A stretch of 7,164 nucleotides of DNA from an uncultured Collinsella sp. (GTDB taxonomy: Bacteria; Actinomycetota; Coriobacteriia; Coriobacteriales; Coriobacteriaceae). The notes below the pieces were generated by a model. The model saw only the letters and a list, made by a program, of their open reading frames with translations, ran no database searches and was not told where the DNA came from. The DNA lies in the NCBI GenBank assembly GCA_900553935.1, contig USFK01000074.1:1-7164 (forward strand), written 5' to 3'. The number at the start of each line of letters is the position of its first letter. The stretch's first letter is position 1. Positions 1-5,355 of the stretch are shown piece after piece. The translations under genes and the position numbers were made by a program.

Positions 1-41
1 CCGTACAAAAACAACGGATTGAAGATGGTTTTCGCCGGACC

Positions 42-90
42 AAAAGAGCGGGCTAAGCGGGCGAGGCTGCCATTGCTGCCTTGTCCGCTC
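42..90 (-). terminator. Candidate weak terminator of the C69 dipeptidase gene
   Basis: Reading the minus strand past the dipeptidase stop, GAGCGG (90-85) can pair with CCGCTC (51-46), followed at once by four T (45-42). This resembles an intrinsic terminator with a long, partly structured loop. An alternative imperfect stem pairs 56-67 with 78-89: 12 pairs with two G-U wobbles in plus-strand RNA, but A-C mismatches in minus-strand RNA. No T tract follows it on the plus strand. The position suits the end of the dipeptidase transcript, but the fold is not convincing. Confidence 0.3.
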
Positions 91-108
91 AACTAAGACA
101 TGAGGGCC

Positions 109-1911
109 TTAGGCCTTCTTGCGACGATAGATCACGTAGGCGCAGACACCGATGATGACGACGGCGCCAACGGCCATGGCGGCCATGTTGTTGCCCTCGG
201 ACTTCTCCTCGGCGACCTCTTCCTCTTCGGCCTCGGGCTCGGCCACGTCCTCATCGGAAAGGGCCTCGTCGGCGTAGGTGATGGACTCGACCAGGCAGTC
301 GTTGTCAGCATCGTAGTCACTCGGGACGAACTCCTCGGAGAAATCGCCCTCCTGGAGGTAGTCGCGCATCTCCTCGAGCATGGCCTTGCACTTAACATAG
401 GTGTTCTTGGTTGCAGCCTTGCCGGCCTTGTTGGCCAGGGCGGTGCGGGCTTCGGTGCCTTCTTCGGCCTGCATGGCCTCGTCGACGGTCAGGTTCTGCT
501 CGATGAGTTCCTTCTGCAGGGCGTCGAGATAGGCGCGGACGCCGGTGGCGCAGTGGTCGCGGTTCTCATAGGCGAGCGTGTTGATGTCCATGAGGACGTA
601 GTTGATGGAGTTCTTGGGCTCCTCGTTGTTCACGACGTCTTCCTCTTCGCAGTGATCGAAGGAGACATCCTGATCGCTGAAGTAGGGGCTGACCTCGGTG
701 AGCAGTGCGGAATAGAGGGGGATAGCGACGGAGAACTCGGCGTTGGAGAGCATCTCCCACTGGATGGTCGCGATCTCGGGGTCCATGCCGTGACGGATCT
801 GGAAGGTGTGGATTTCGGTGTTGCGGTTGGAGCCGATGGCATAGGCGCCGTCGGTGTTGGCGTTGAGGCCGGCGACATTCTCGCCGCGAGCGGCGAAGGA
901 ACGAATCATCTCAAAGGTGTTCCAGTCGGACTTGCCGGGCTGGAAGAACAGCGGCTGCATTTCGTGGACCAGGGCGCCGGTCGTCGCGCGAGCGTCTTCG
1001 CGCTCGTCCTTGACGATCTCGTAGTCGGTGCCCTCGGCAAGCGGAGCCATGAAGTAATCGCGGCCCTGGATATAGCGCGACCACTGGTGCATGCCGGCCT
1101 CGCCAATCTCCTCGCCGTAGGTCTTGGCGACGTCGAACTTGCCGTCGGTGTACTCGGCAAAGCCCTTCTCCTTAGGCATAGACTCGATGCCCTCGGAGTG
1201 GAGGCAGTTCTCGGTGTCGTCGAGGTCGACGTCATAGGTGAGGTTGCCGATGTTGGGGTTGAGCGAGGCGATATCGTCAGTGAGCCTCATGGCGATCCAC
1301 TGATGGCCGGAAAGCGCTGCAAACAACCAGGTCTCGTTGTTGTCGGCAATGATGATCTGGTCGTTGGAGCAGACGCCCTGCTCGTCAATCAGGCTGCCGA
1401 GGAGCTCGACACCCTCGCGGGCCGTGGCACTCTCGCCCAGAATGACGCTGGCGTAGTTGTATTCGCCAATGCCAGTCTCCTCGGTGATGGGGTCGGCCTC
1501 TTCGGCCTTCTCGTTATAGGAGGTGCTCAACGTGGCAGAGCAGGAGACGCCCTTCTCGTTGATGCCTGCCTCGGAATATGCGTCGTAGCGATCTTCCCAC
1601 TGCGAGGGGTTGTCGCGAACGAAGGTGTAGCGGTAGGTCGCGCCCTTGGACTTGTACTCAAAACCGGACTCGACCGAGGTGTACTCGTTGCCGTCCTTGT
1701 GTGCGGGCTCAATGCCAAAGTGCTTGATGTAGCGCGGACCGAAGTCCTCGGAACGGCCGTAGTACGTGTTGCCGTCGGCCGTGAGCTTGCTGCCCATGTA
1801 GATCTGGGTGCAGGCGAGCGCCGAAGTCGGCATGGCCATGATGGCCGCTGCTCCAAGCGCAAGGCCGCAGCCGAGCTTCTTGAGCGTGTTGACAGGATGA
1901 GTAAACCTCAT
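109..1911 (-). CDS. Secreted, membrane-anchored C69-family dipeptidase
   Basis: This is a 600-residue peptidase of family C69, N-terminal-nucleophile cysteine hydrolases that cleave dipeptides and short peptides. The start at 1911 has GGGAGGG just upstream; an in-frame ATG at 1971 has no such site. Residues 1-33 form a signal peptide (basic start with KK at 11-12, a hydrophobic run, then ALA), and cleavage would leave Cys34 as the new N-terminus, the position of the family's nucleophile. Family-like motifs follow: GRSED (52-56), INEKGVS (117-123) and ADNNETW (189-195). The C-terminal part holds an acidic linker rich in Glu (about 546-573), a transmembrane helix (about 576-595) and a basic RRKKA tail, so the enzyme should sit outside the membrane, anchored by its C-terminus. 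There is no LPXTG sortase motif and no proper lipobox (the -3 residue is Ala). It is transcribed alone, downstream of a terminator. Family assignment is firm; substrate is unknown. Confidence 0.9.
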   Translation of the reverse strand: MRFTHPVNTLKKLGCGLALGAAAIMAMPTSALACTQIYMGSKLTADGNTYYGRSEDFGPRYIKHFGIEPAHKDGNEYTSVESGFEYKSKGATYRYTFVRDNPSQWEDRYDAYSEAGINEKGVSCSATLSTSYNEKAEEADPITEETGIGEYNYASVILGESATAREGVELLGSLIDEQGVCSNDQIIIADNNETWLFAALSGHQWIAMRLTDDIASLNPNIGNLTYDVDLDDTENCLHSEGIESMPKEKGFAEYTDGKFDVAKTYGEEIGEAGMHQWSRYIQGRDYFMAPLAEGTDYEIVKDEREDARATTGALVHEMQPLFFQPGKSDWNTFEMIRSFAARGENVAGLNANTDGAYAIGSNRNTEIHTFQIRHGMDPEIATIQWEMLSNAEFSVAIPLYSALLTEVSPYFSDQDVSFDHCEEEDVVNNEEPKNSINYVLMDINTLAYENRDHCATGVRAYLDALQKELIEQNLTVDEAMQAEEGTEARTALANKAGKAATKNTYVKCKAMLEEMRDYLQEGDFSEEFVPSDYDADNDCLVESITYADEALSDEDVAEPEAEEEEVAEEKSEGNNMAAMAVGAVVIIGVCAYVIYRRKKA

Positions 1912-1914
1912 AAT

Positions 1915-1921
1915 CCCTCCC
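1915..1921 (-). promoter_or_regulatory. Ribosome binding site deciding the dipeptidase start
   Basis: On the minus strand GGGAGGG lies three bases before the ATG at 1911 (GGAGG to ATG is four bases). It is the only good Shine-Dalgarno sequence near the gene start. It selects the 600-residue form, whose N-terminus is a clean signal peptide. Confidence 0.75.
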
Positions 1922-1928
1922 AACTGTT

Positions 1929-1956
1929 GAAACCCCGCGAAACCGTACGGAGTTTC
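1929..1956. repeat. Dyad and repeated GAAAC in the dipeptidase leader
   Basis: On the plus strand GAAAC occurs at 1929-1933 and 1939-1943, and its inverse GTTTC at 1952-1956. Between them lies the perfect 8-bp palindrome CCGTACGG (1943-1950). The cluster starts eight bases upstream of the Shine-Dalgarno, so it could be an operator or a leader hairpin. It is short enough to be chance. Confidence 0.3.
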
Positions 1957-2023
1957 AGCTAATAAATACATCTACTAGCCTAAAGGAAGTGTAAAGAGTA
2001 TTCATTCGACAACAGCTTTTACT

Positions 2024-2053
2024 CGATGAGCGTGAAGAAATATACGATGAACG
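2024..2053. repeat. Two near-identical 9-mers 21 bp apart
   Basis: CGATGAGCG (2024-2032) and CGATGAACG (2045-2053) differ at one base and start 21 bp apart, two helical turns. The geometry fits a protein binding two sites on one DNA face upstream of the dipeptidase gene. No regulator is identifiable from the window. Confidence 0.3.
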
Positions 2054-2145
2054 GATAATAATACTCATTTTATAGCTTTAGTTAAATAAAGGCACCCTGC
2101 ATTTACTATAGCTGAATAAAGCATTAGACGGCGCTCAAAAAGAAA

Positions 2146-2186
2146 ACTCTCCCGCTGTTTAGGATTTGCATAAACAGCGGGAGAGT
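2146..2186 (-). terminator. Strong intrinsic terminator of the lipid-kinase unit
   Basis: A perfect 16-bp stem (2146-2161 with 2171-2186) encloses a 9-base loop (2162-2170). On the minus strand it is followed by TTTTCTTTTT (2146-2137), a classic U-rich tail. It lies 33 bases beyond the stop of the 30-residue ORF. Nothing T-rich follows on the plus strand, so it acts in one direction and insulates the dipeptidase gene from upstream transcription. Confidence 0.93.
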
Positions 2187-2219
2187 CGATAACTGGATGA
2201 ATATCATACCAATGTGGAT

Positions 2220-2312
2220 TTACTTCTTTCGGCGGTGAATCACGTTGATGGCGTAACCGACGAGCATGGCCAAGACGATGACAATAAAGCCGATCAGGGG
2301 ATTGTCGTTCAT
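2220..2312 (-). CDS. 30-residue single-pass membrane protein
   Basis: I do not recognise this protein. The frame runs from ATG at 2312 to TAA at 2220 and encodes 30 residues: a short polar start (MNDNP), an unbroken hydrophobic stretch of about 20 residues (roughly 6-25) and the basic tail HRRKK. Positive-inside logic would place the C-terminus in the cytoplasm. A perfect AGGAGG lies five bases before the ATG. The gene sits nine bases after the lipid-kinase stop and before the shared terminator, so it should be co-transcribed and probably translationally coupled. Strong SD, ideal spacing and clear helix-plus-charge design argue for a real gene. It may be a partner or membrane tether for the kinase, but that is inference from position alone. 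Confidence 0.75.
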   Translation of the reverse strand: MNDNPLIGFIVIVLAMLVGYAINVIHRRKK

Positions 2313-2317
2313 GGGGT

Positions 2318-2323
2318 CCTCCT
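2318..2323 (-). promoter_or_regulatory. Ribosome binding site overlapping the kinase stop codon
   Basis: On the minus strand the kinase stop TAG (2324-2322) shares its last two bases with a perfect AGGAGG (2323-2318), giving TAGGAGG. Ribosomes finishing the kinase therefore end on the initiation site of the 30-residue ORF, the usual layout of translational coupling. Confidence 0.8.
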
Positions 2324-3239
2324 ATTTTCCGAGCGGTGAGAATTCGTCGACGATGAGGTCGAGGCATTGCGGAAGCGCGCGGGCTCCAAAGACGCCCGAA
2401 TTGCTGGAGATAATCTCGCCATCGAACTGCATGCCCAGCGACGGGGTGCAGGTGATCTTGGCTTCCTTGGTCTGGATGATCTTAAACTGCGGACGACCGA
2501 GCACCTTGCCGGCGGGGTCGAGCGCGGCGGTGATCACGGTCGGGAGCAGCTGCACGGTTTTTACGGGCTCGATGACCGCGATGTCGACCATGCCGTCGTT
2601 CATGCGGCAATCGGGGAACAGGTTGATGTCGTTTTGGATGACCGAGGTGTTGCCGGCCATGCAGCAGATGCCATCGAGCTCCTCGACAATGCCGTCATGC
2701 TCGATGGTAAAGTGCGCCACCGTGGGGTTGGGCGTGGCGAGCGCGGAGAGGAAGTAGGCGATCTCGCCGATGTCGTTTTTGGTGGGGGCGGCCTTCATCA
2801 TGATCTCGGCGTCGAAGCCCGAGCCGGCGATGATGATAAAGCCGTGGCGCTTCTCGTTGCCGTTCTCGTCGAGCCAAAAGAGCTCGCCCATGTCCACTTT
2901 GACCGTGCGACCGGCGCGGCAGGCCTTGGCAAGTGCCGCTGCCTCGGGGGCATTACCGATGTTATTGAAGAACAGGCAGGCCGTACCGGAGGGGAAGACG
3001 AGCGTGGGGACGCCGCATCCGCGCATTTGGTCGAGCACGTTGGAGACGGTGCCGTCGCCGCCCGAAATCACCACGCGATCAAACTCGCGCACGTCCGCCA
3101 CGGCGTCCTCGGGTTCCATGCCATCGCCGATAAAACGCATCACGACCTCGTCGCCGCCCTGCGCGAGGGCGTGCGTGAACGCGTAGATTTCATCTGAGCT
3201 GGGACCCGATGCCGGGTTGTGGATGATAAGGCAGCGCAT
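2322..3239 (-). CDS. Diacylglycerol kinase family lipid kinase
   Basis: This 305-residue cytoplasmic protein belongs to the DAGK catalytic-domain family (DgkB/YegS-like), which transfers phosphate from a nucleotide to a lipid hydroxyl, typically of diacylglycerol. Visible motifs are NPASG (8-12), the nucleotide-binding SGGDGT (59-64), PSGT (83-86), GN (196-197), the PDCRMNDGMVDI segment (209-220) that matches the conserved DG...D region, and FDGE (272-275) near the C-terminus. The length is normal for the family. Odd point: after PSGT the family usually has a small residue then Asn (GTGN or GTAN), but here Cys88 stands in that place. The start at 3239 has only a weak upstream GGGAAC. It is the first gene of a two-gene unit with the 30-residue membrane protein. 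The lipid substrate (diacylglycerol, undecaprenol or another) cannot be read from sequence. Confidence 0.9.
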   Translation of the reverse strand: MRCLIIHNPASGPSSDEIYAFTHALAQGGDEVVMRFIGDGMEPEDAVADVREFDRVVISGGDGTVSNVLDQMRGCGVPTLVFPSGTACLFFNNIGNAPEAAALAKACRAGRTVKVDMGELFWLDENGNEKRHGFIIIAGSGFDAEIMMKAAPTKNDIGEIAYFLSALATPNPTVAHFTIEHDGIVEELDGICCMAGNTSVIQNDINLFPDCRMNDGMVDIAVIEPVKTVQLLPTVITAALDPAGKVLGRPQFKIIQTKEAKITCTPSLGMQFDGEIISSNSGVFGARALPQCLDLIVDEFSPLGK

Positions 3240-3267
3240 ACTTACGTTCCCGTTCTGTGACTAACCG

Positions 3268-3275
3268 AGTATAGT
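3268..3275. promoter_or_regulatory. Possible overlapping divergent -10 elements
   Basis: In the 98-bp gap between the divergent lipid-kinase and RNase D genes, AGTATAGT reads as TATAGT on the plus strand (3270-3275) and TATACT on the minus strand (3273-3268). Each matches TATAAT at five of six bases. Leader lengths would be about 20 bases for the kinase and about 55 for RNase D. Neither has a good -35 at normal spacing, so this is tentative. Confidence 0.3.
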
Positions 3276-3337
3276 TGTAAGGCAATGCCGATATCCTACC
3301 CGTGTTTTTCGGGCCTAACCTTATTCGATGGGTTGAT

Positions 3338-4471
3338 ATGTACATTTCCACACATCAGGCTCTACTCGACTTTTGCCAGCGCGCCCGTGAGTTCGACGCG
3401 ATTGCCGTCGATACCGAGTTTTTGCGCGAGCGCACGTTCCATCCGCGTCTGTGCCTGGTCCAGATTGCCACCCCTGCCGAGAGCGTAGCGGTCGATCCCC
3501 TGGTAATCGACGACCTATCGCCGCTGGCCGAGCTTATGGCCGATGAGAGCGTGACCAAGGTCTTCCACGCTTGCTCGCAGGATATGGAGGTCATGCTTCA
3601 TACCGTGGGCGCGCTGCCGCGTCCGATTTTTGACACGCAGGTCGCCGCCGCCTTTTTGGGCGAGCGCCAGCAGATTTCCTACTGTGCGCTCGTGCAGACG
3701 TTCTGCGGCGTTTCGTTGCCTAAGACCGAGTCGCTGACCGACTGGTCGCGCCGCCCGCTGACCGATAAGCAGATTGAGTACGCGATCGATGACGTCAAGT
3801 ATCTGATCGTTGCCTATACCGAGATGATGAGCCGCCTGCGCGAGCTGGGCCGTGTGGATTGGGTGCTCGATGAGCTGCGCCCGCTGGCAGACGAGTCTCA
3901 CTACCGCGCCGACCGCCATGAGGCATTCCGCAAGGTCAAGCGCATCAACTCGTGCAGCCGCCATCAGCTGGGTATCGCGCGCGAGCTTGCCGCCTGGCGT
4001 GAGGACCGCGCTGAGCGGCGCAACATCCCGCGCAAGTGGGTCATGTCCGACGATACGCTGCTGGCGCTCGTCAAGCGCAACCCCGTGCGTGTTGAGGAGT
4101 TCCGCAGCATCCGCGGCACCGATCAGCTGGGGGAGCGCGATGTGGACGGCGCGCTCATGGCCATCAAGCGCGGCGCGAGCTGCCCGCACGATCGCCTGCC
4201 GCTCATGGTGCGCGGGCATCGCCAGATCTCTCCGGAGCTGGAGAGCGTGACGGATCTCATGTACGCGCTCATCCGCTTGGTTGCCGAACGCTCGGGAGTG
4301 GCGACCTCGGTCATTGCCTCGCGCGATGACCTGGCCGATTACATCGAGCATCCTGAGCAAAGCCCCCTGCGCGAAGGCTGGCGTTTTGAGCTTGTGGGTT
4401 CGCGCCTGGACGATTTGCTCTCGGGCAATATGGGGTTGACGGTCAAAGATGGCAAAATTGAATTGCTGTAA
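3338..4471 (+). CDS. rnd: Ribonuclease D (DEDDy 3'-5' exoribonuclease)
   Basis: RNase D trims the 3' ends of tRNA precursors and other small RNAs. The DEDDy nuclease fold fills the first half: Exo I has D25 and E27 in VDTEFLRE, Exo II has D82 in HACSQDME, and Exo III has Y148 and D152 in EYAIDDVKYL, giving all metal-binding acids plus the tyrosine. A helicase-and-RNaseD C-terminal (HRDC) domain follows at about 207-280, then a tail of about 95 residues. The 377-residue length is normal. I chose ATG at 3338, whose product starts MYIST like other members; a GTG 36 bases upstream adds 12 residues but lacks a Shine-Dalgarno. Even the chosen start has only a weak GGG at 3330-3332. The gene is divergent from the lipid kinase and 64 bases ahead of the metallopeptidase, so the latter two may share a transcript. 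Confidence 0.93.
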   Translation: MYISTHQALLDFCQRAREFDAIAVDTEFLRERTFHPRLCLVQIATPAESVAVDPLVIDDLSPLAELMADESVTKVFHACSQDMEVMLHTVGALPRPIFDTQVAAAFLGERQQISYCALVQTFCGVSLPKTESLTDWSRRPLTDKQIEYAIDDVKYLIVAYTEMMSRLRELGRVDWVLDELRPLADESHYRADRHEAFRKVKRINSCSRHQLGIARELAAWREDRAERRNIPRKWVMSDDTLLALVKRNPVRVEEFRSIRGTDQLGERDVDGALMAIKRGASCPHDRLPLMVRGHRQISPELESVTDLMYALIRLVAERSGVATSVIASRDDLADYIEHPEQSPLREGWRFELVGSRLDDLLSGNMGLTVKDGKIELL

Positions 4472-4501
4472 GGAAGCCTAGCCGCTTGAGTGGGTAAAAT
4501 G

Positions 4502-4528
4502 CCTCCAACGTGTAACTCGATTTGGAGG
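4502..4528 (+). promoter_or_regulatory. Hairpin masking the metallopeptidase Shine-Dalgarno
   Basis: CCTCCAA (4502-4508) is perfectly complementary to TTGGAGG (4522-4528), with a 13-base loop. The right arm contains the gene's Shine-Dalgarno GGAGG (4524-4528), seven bases before the ATG. The left arm contains CCTCC, a copy of the 16S anti-Shine-Dalgarno core. A transcript arriving from RNase D would contain both arms and could have translation damped. Confidence 0.5.
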
Positions 4529-4535
4529 AATTCGC

Positions 4536-5240
4536 ATGCCCTATTACTATGGATACGGCTTTGGTATCGACCCGCTGTACCTGCTGGTTGTGCTTGTCTG
4601 CACAGTGCTTGGCCTTGCCGCGCAGAGCTATATCAATTCGACGTACAAGACGTGGTCCAAGGTTCGCTCGGACGGCGATACGGGTGCTGCGGTCGCGCGC
4701 CGCATGCTCGACGCCAACGGCTGCAATGCCGTGGGTATCAAGGGCGTCGCTGGTGAGCTTACCGACCACTACAACCCGCAGGACAACAATCTGTATCTGT
4801 CGGATTCCAACCGTTCGGGCGGCTCGGTCGCAAGCGTTGCTGTCGCTTGTCACGAGGCAGGCCATGCCGCTCAGCGTCAAAGCGGCTATGCCATGATGAA
4901 GGTACGCACCGCCCTCGTGCCGGTCGTCAACTTTACCCAGAACACTTGGACCATCGTGCTGCTCATGGGCCTGTTTATGAACATCGCGGGACTCACGACC
5001 CTCGCACTGATCTTCTTCTCGTTTAGCGTGCTGTTCCAGCTGGTTACGCTGCCGGTTGAGATTGATGCCAGTCGGCGCGCCGTGGCGTATATTGAGCAGT
5101 CGGGTATGAGCTCCAAGCAGGTCAACGGTGCCAAGAAGGTGCTGACGGCCGCTGCGCTTACCTATGTTGCCGCAGCGCTCACTTCGATCATTCAGCTGCT
5201 CTACCTTATGGCTCGTTACAACAGAAACTCCAACCGATAA
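4536..5240 (+). CDS. Membrane zinc metallopeptidase, YugP type (Zn_peptidase_2)
   Basis: This 234-residue integral membrane protein matches the YugP-like putative neutral zinc metallopeptidases. The zinc and catalytic motif HEAGH is at 106-110, preceded by LYLSDSN (86-92) and the VAVAC approach. TLPVEIDASRRA (171-182) is the family's second signature, and its Glu175 is a possible third ligand. ALTYVAAAL (207-215) completes the pattern. Hydrophobic segments lie at about 12-29, at about 138-168 (probably two spans) and at about 204-226; the HEAGH segment follows the first span. Length is typical. The start has GGAGG at 4524-4528, within a possible masking hairpin. No substrate is known for the family in general, so the gene may serve membrane-protein quality control, but that is a guess. 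It lies between RNase D and xseA on the same strand. Confidence 0.92.
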   Translation: MPYYYGYGFGIDPLYLLVVLVCTVLGLAAQSYINSTYKTWSKVRSDGDTGAAVARRMLDANGCNAVGIKGVAGELTDHYNPQDNNLYLSDSNRSGGSVASVAVACHEAGHAAQRQSGYAMMKVRTALVPVVNFTQNTWTIVLLMGLFMNIAGLTTLALIFFSFSVLFQLVTLPVEIDASRRAVAYIEQSGMSSKQVNGAKKVLTAAALTYVAAALTSIIQLLYLMARYNRNSNR

Positions 5241-5256
5241 CAAATTGGGTCGCTGG

Positions 5257-5286
5257 GCGCCGCGGGGATTTGTGTCCCCGCGGCGC
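5257..5286 (+). terminator. GC-rich hairpin without U tract, possible terminator
   Basis: GCGCCGCGGGG (5257-5267) pairs perfectly with 5276-5286, 11 bp and nearly all G-C, and an A-T pair (5268 with 5275) would leave a 6-base loop. It lies 16 bases after the metallopeptidase stop, where a terminator is expected, but neither strand has a T run after it. It may be one of the U-less terminators proposed for actinobacteria, an RNA 3'-end stabiliser, or an attenuator ahead of xseA. Confidence 0.5.
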
Positions 5287-5343
5287 TGTACTATGTGTTG
5301 GACTTGAATTAGCGCAGGGCCGGAGCCCATGTGCACGATGACG

Positions 5344-5351
5344 AAAGGGGG
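5344..5351 (+). promoter_or_regulatory. Ribosome binding site favouring a GTG start for xseA
   Basis: GAAAGGGGG (5343-5351) matches the ideal GAAAGGAGG at eight of nine bases and lies four bases before GTG at 5356. The in-frame ATG at 5329 has GGAG only three bases away, which is too tight. The ATG at 5338 has that same GGAG 12 bases away. Confidence 0.55.
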
Positions 5352-5355
5352 CTGC

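Larger units (their letters stand above)
1912..2145. other. AT-rich intergenic region upstream of the dipeptidase gene
   Basis: This gap between the dipeptidase start and the terminator of the lipid-kinase unit is clearly AT-richer than the flanking genes. It should hold the dipeptidase promoter. Minus-strand candidates include TTTACA (1995-1990) as a -35-like element and TATAAA (2074-2069) or TATAGT (2110-2105) as -10-like elements, but none pairs with a good partner at 16-18 bp, so I do not call a promoter. It also carries the repeats listed separately. I see no convincing coding region in it. Confidence 0.5.

Noticed and set aside
1816..1824. Lipoprotein lipobox in the dipeptidase signal peptide
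   Set aside because: The residues before Cys34 are A-L-A, with Ala rather than Leu at -3. This suits signal peptidase I, and the Cys is better explained as the catalytic nucleophile.
100..1962. 620-codon open frame on the plus strand opposite the dipeptidase gene
   Set aside because: It mirrors a well-supported gene of family C69. The translation is a low-complexity run of Gly, Val, Leu and Asp with no motif, as expected from high-GC codons read backwards, and it lacks a ribosome site.
2146..2186. Terminator acting in both directions
   Set aside because: Only the minus strand has a T-rich tail; the plus strand continues CGATAACTGG. No plus-strand gene ends here.
2065..2367. 100-codon minus-strand frame overlapping the 30-residue ORF
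   Set aside because: It runs through the terminator stem, has no hydrophobic or conserved pattern, and its start lacks the AGGAGG that serves the 30-residue frame.
3299..3313. CCCG/CGGG hairpin ahead of rnd
   Set aside because: Only four base pairs with a T-rich loop; too weak to name.
3515..4360. 281-codon minus-strand open frame opposite rnd
   Set aside because: It is the shadow of RNase D, whose catalytic residues are all present on the plus strand.
4495..4500. TAAAAT as a promoter -10 for the metallopeptidase gene
   Set aside because: No -35-like hexamer at 16-18 bp and no TGn extension; it may still be real but I cannot support it.
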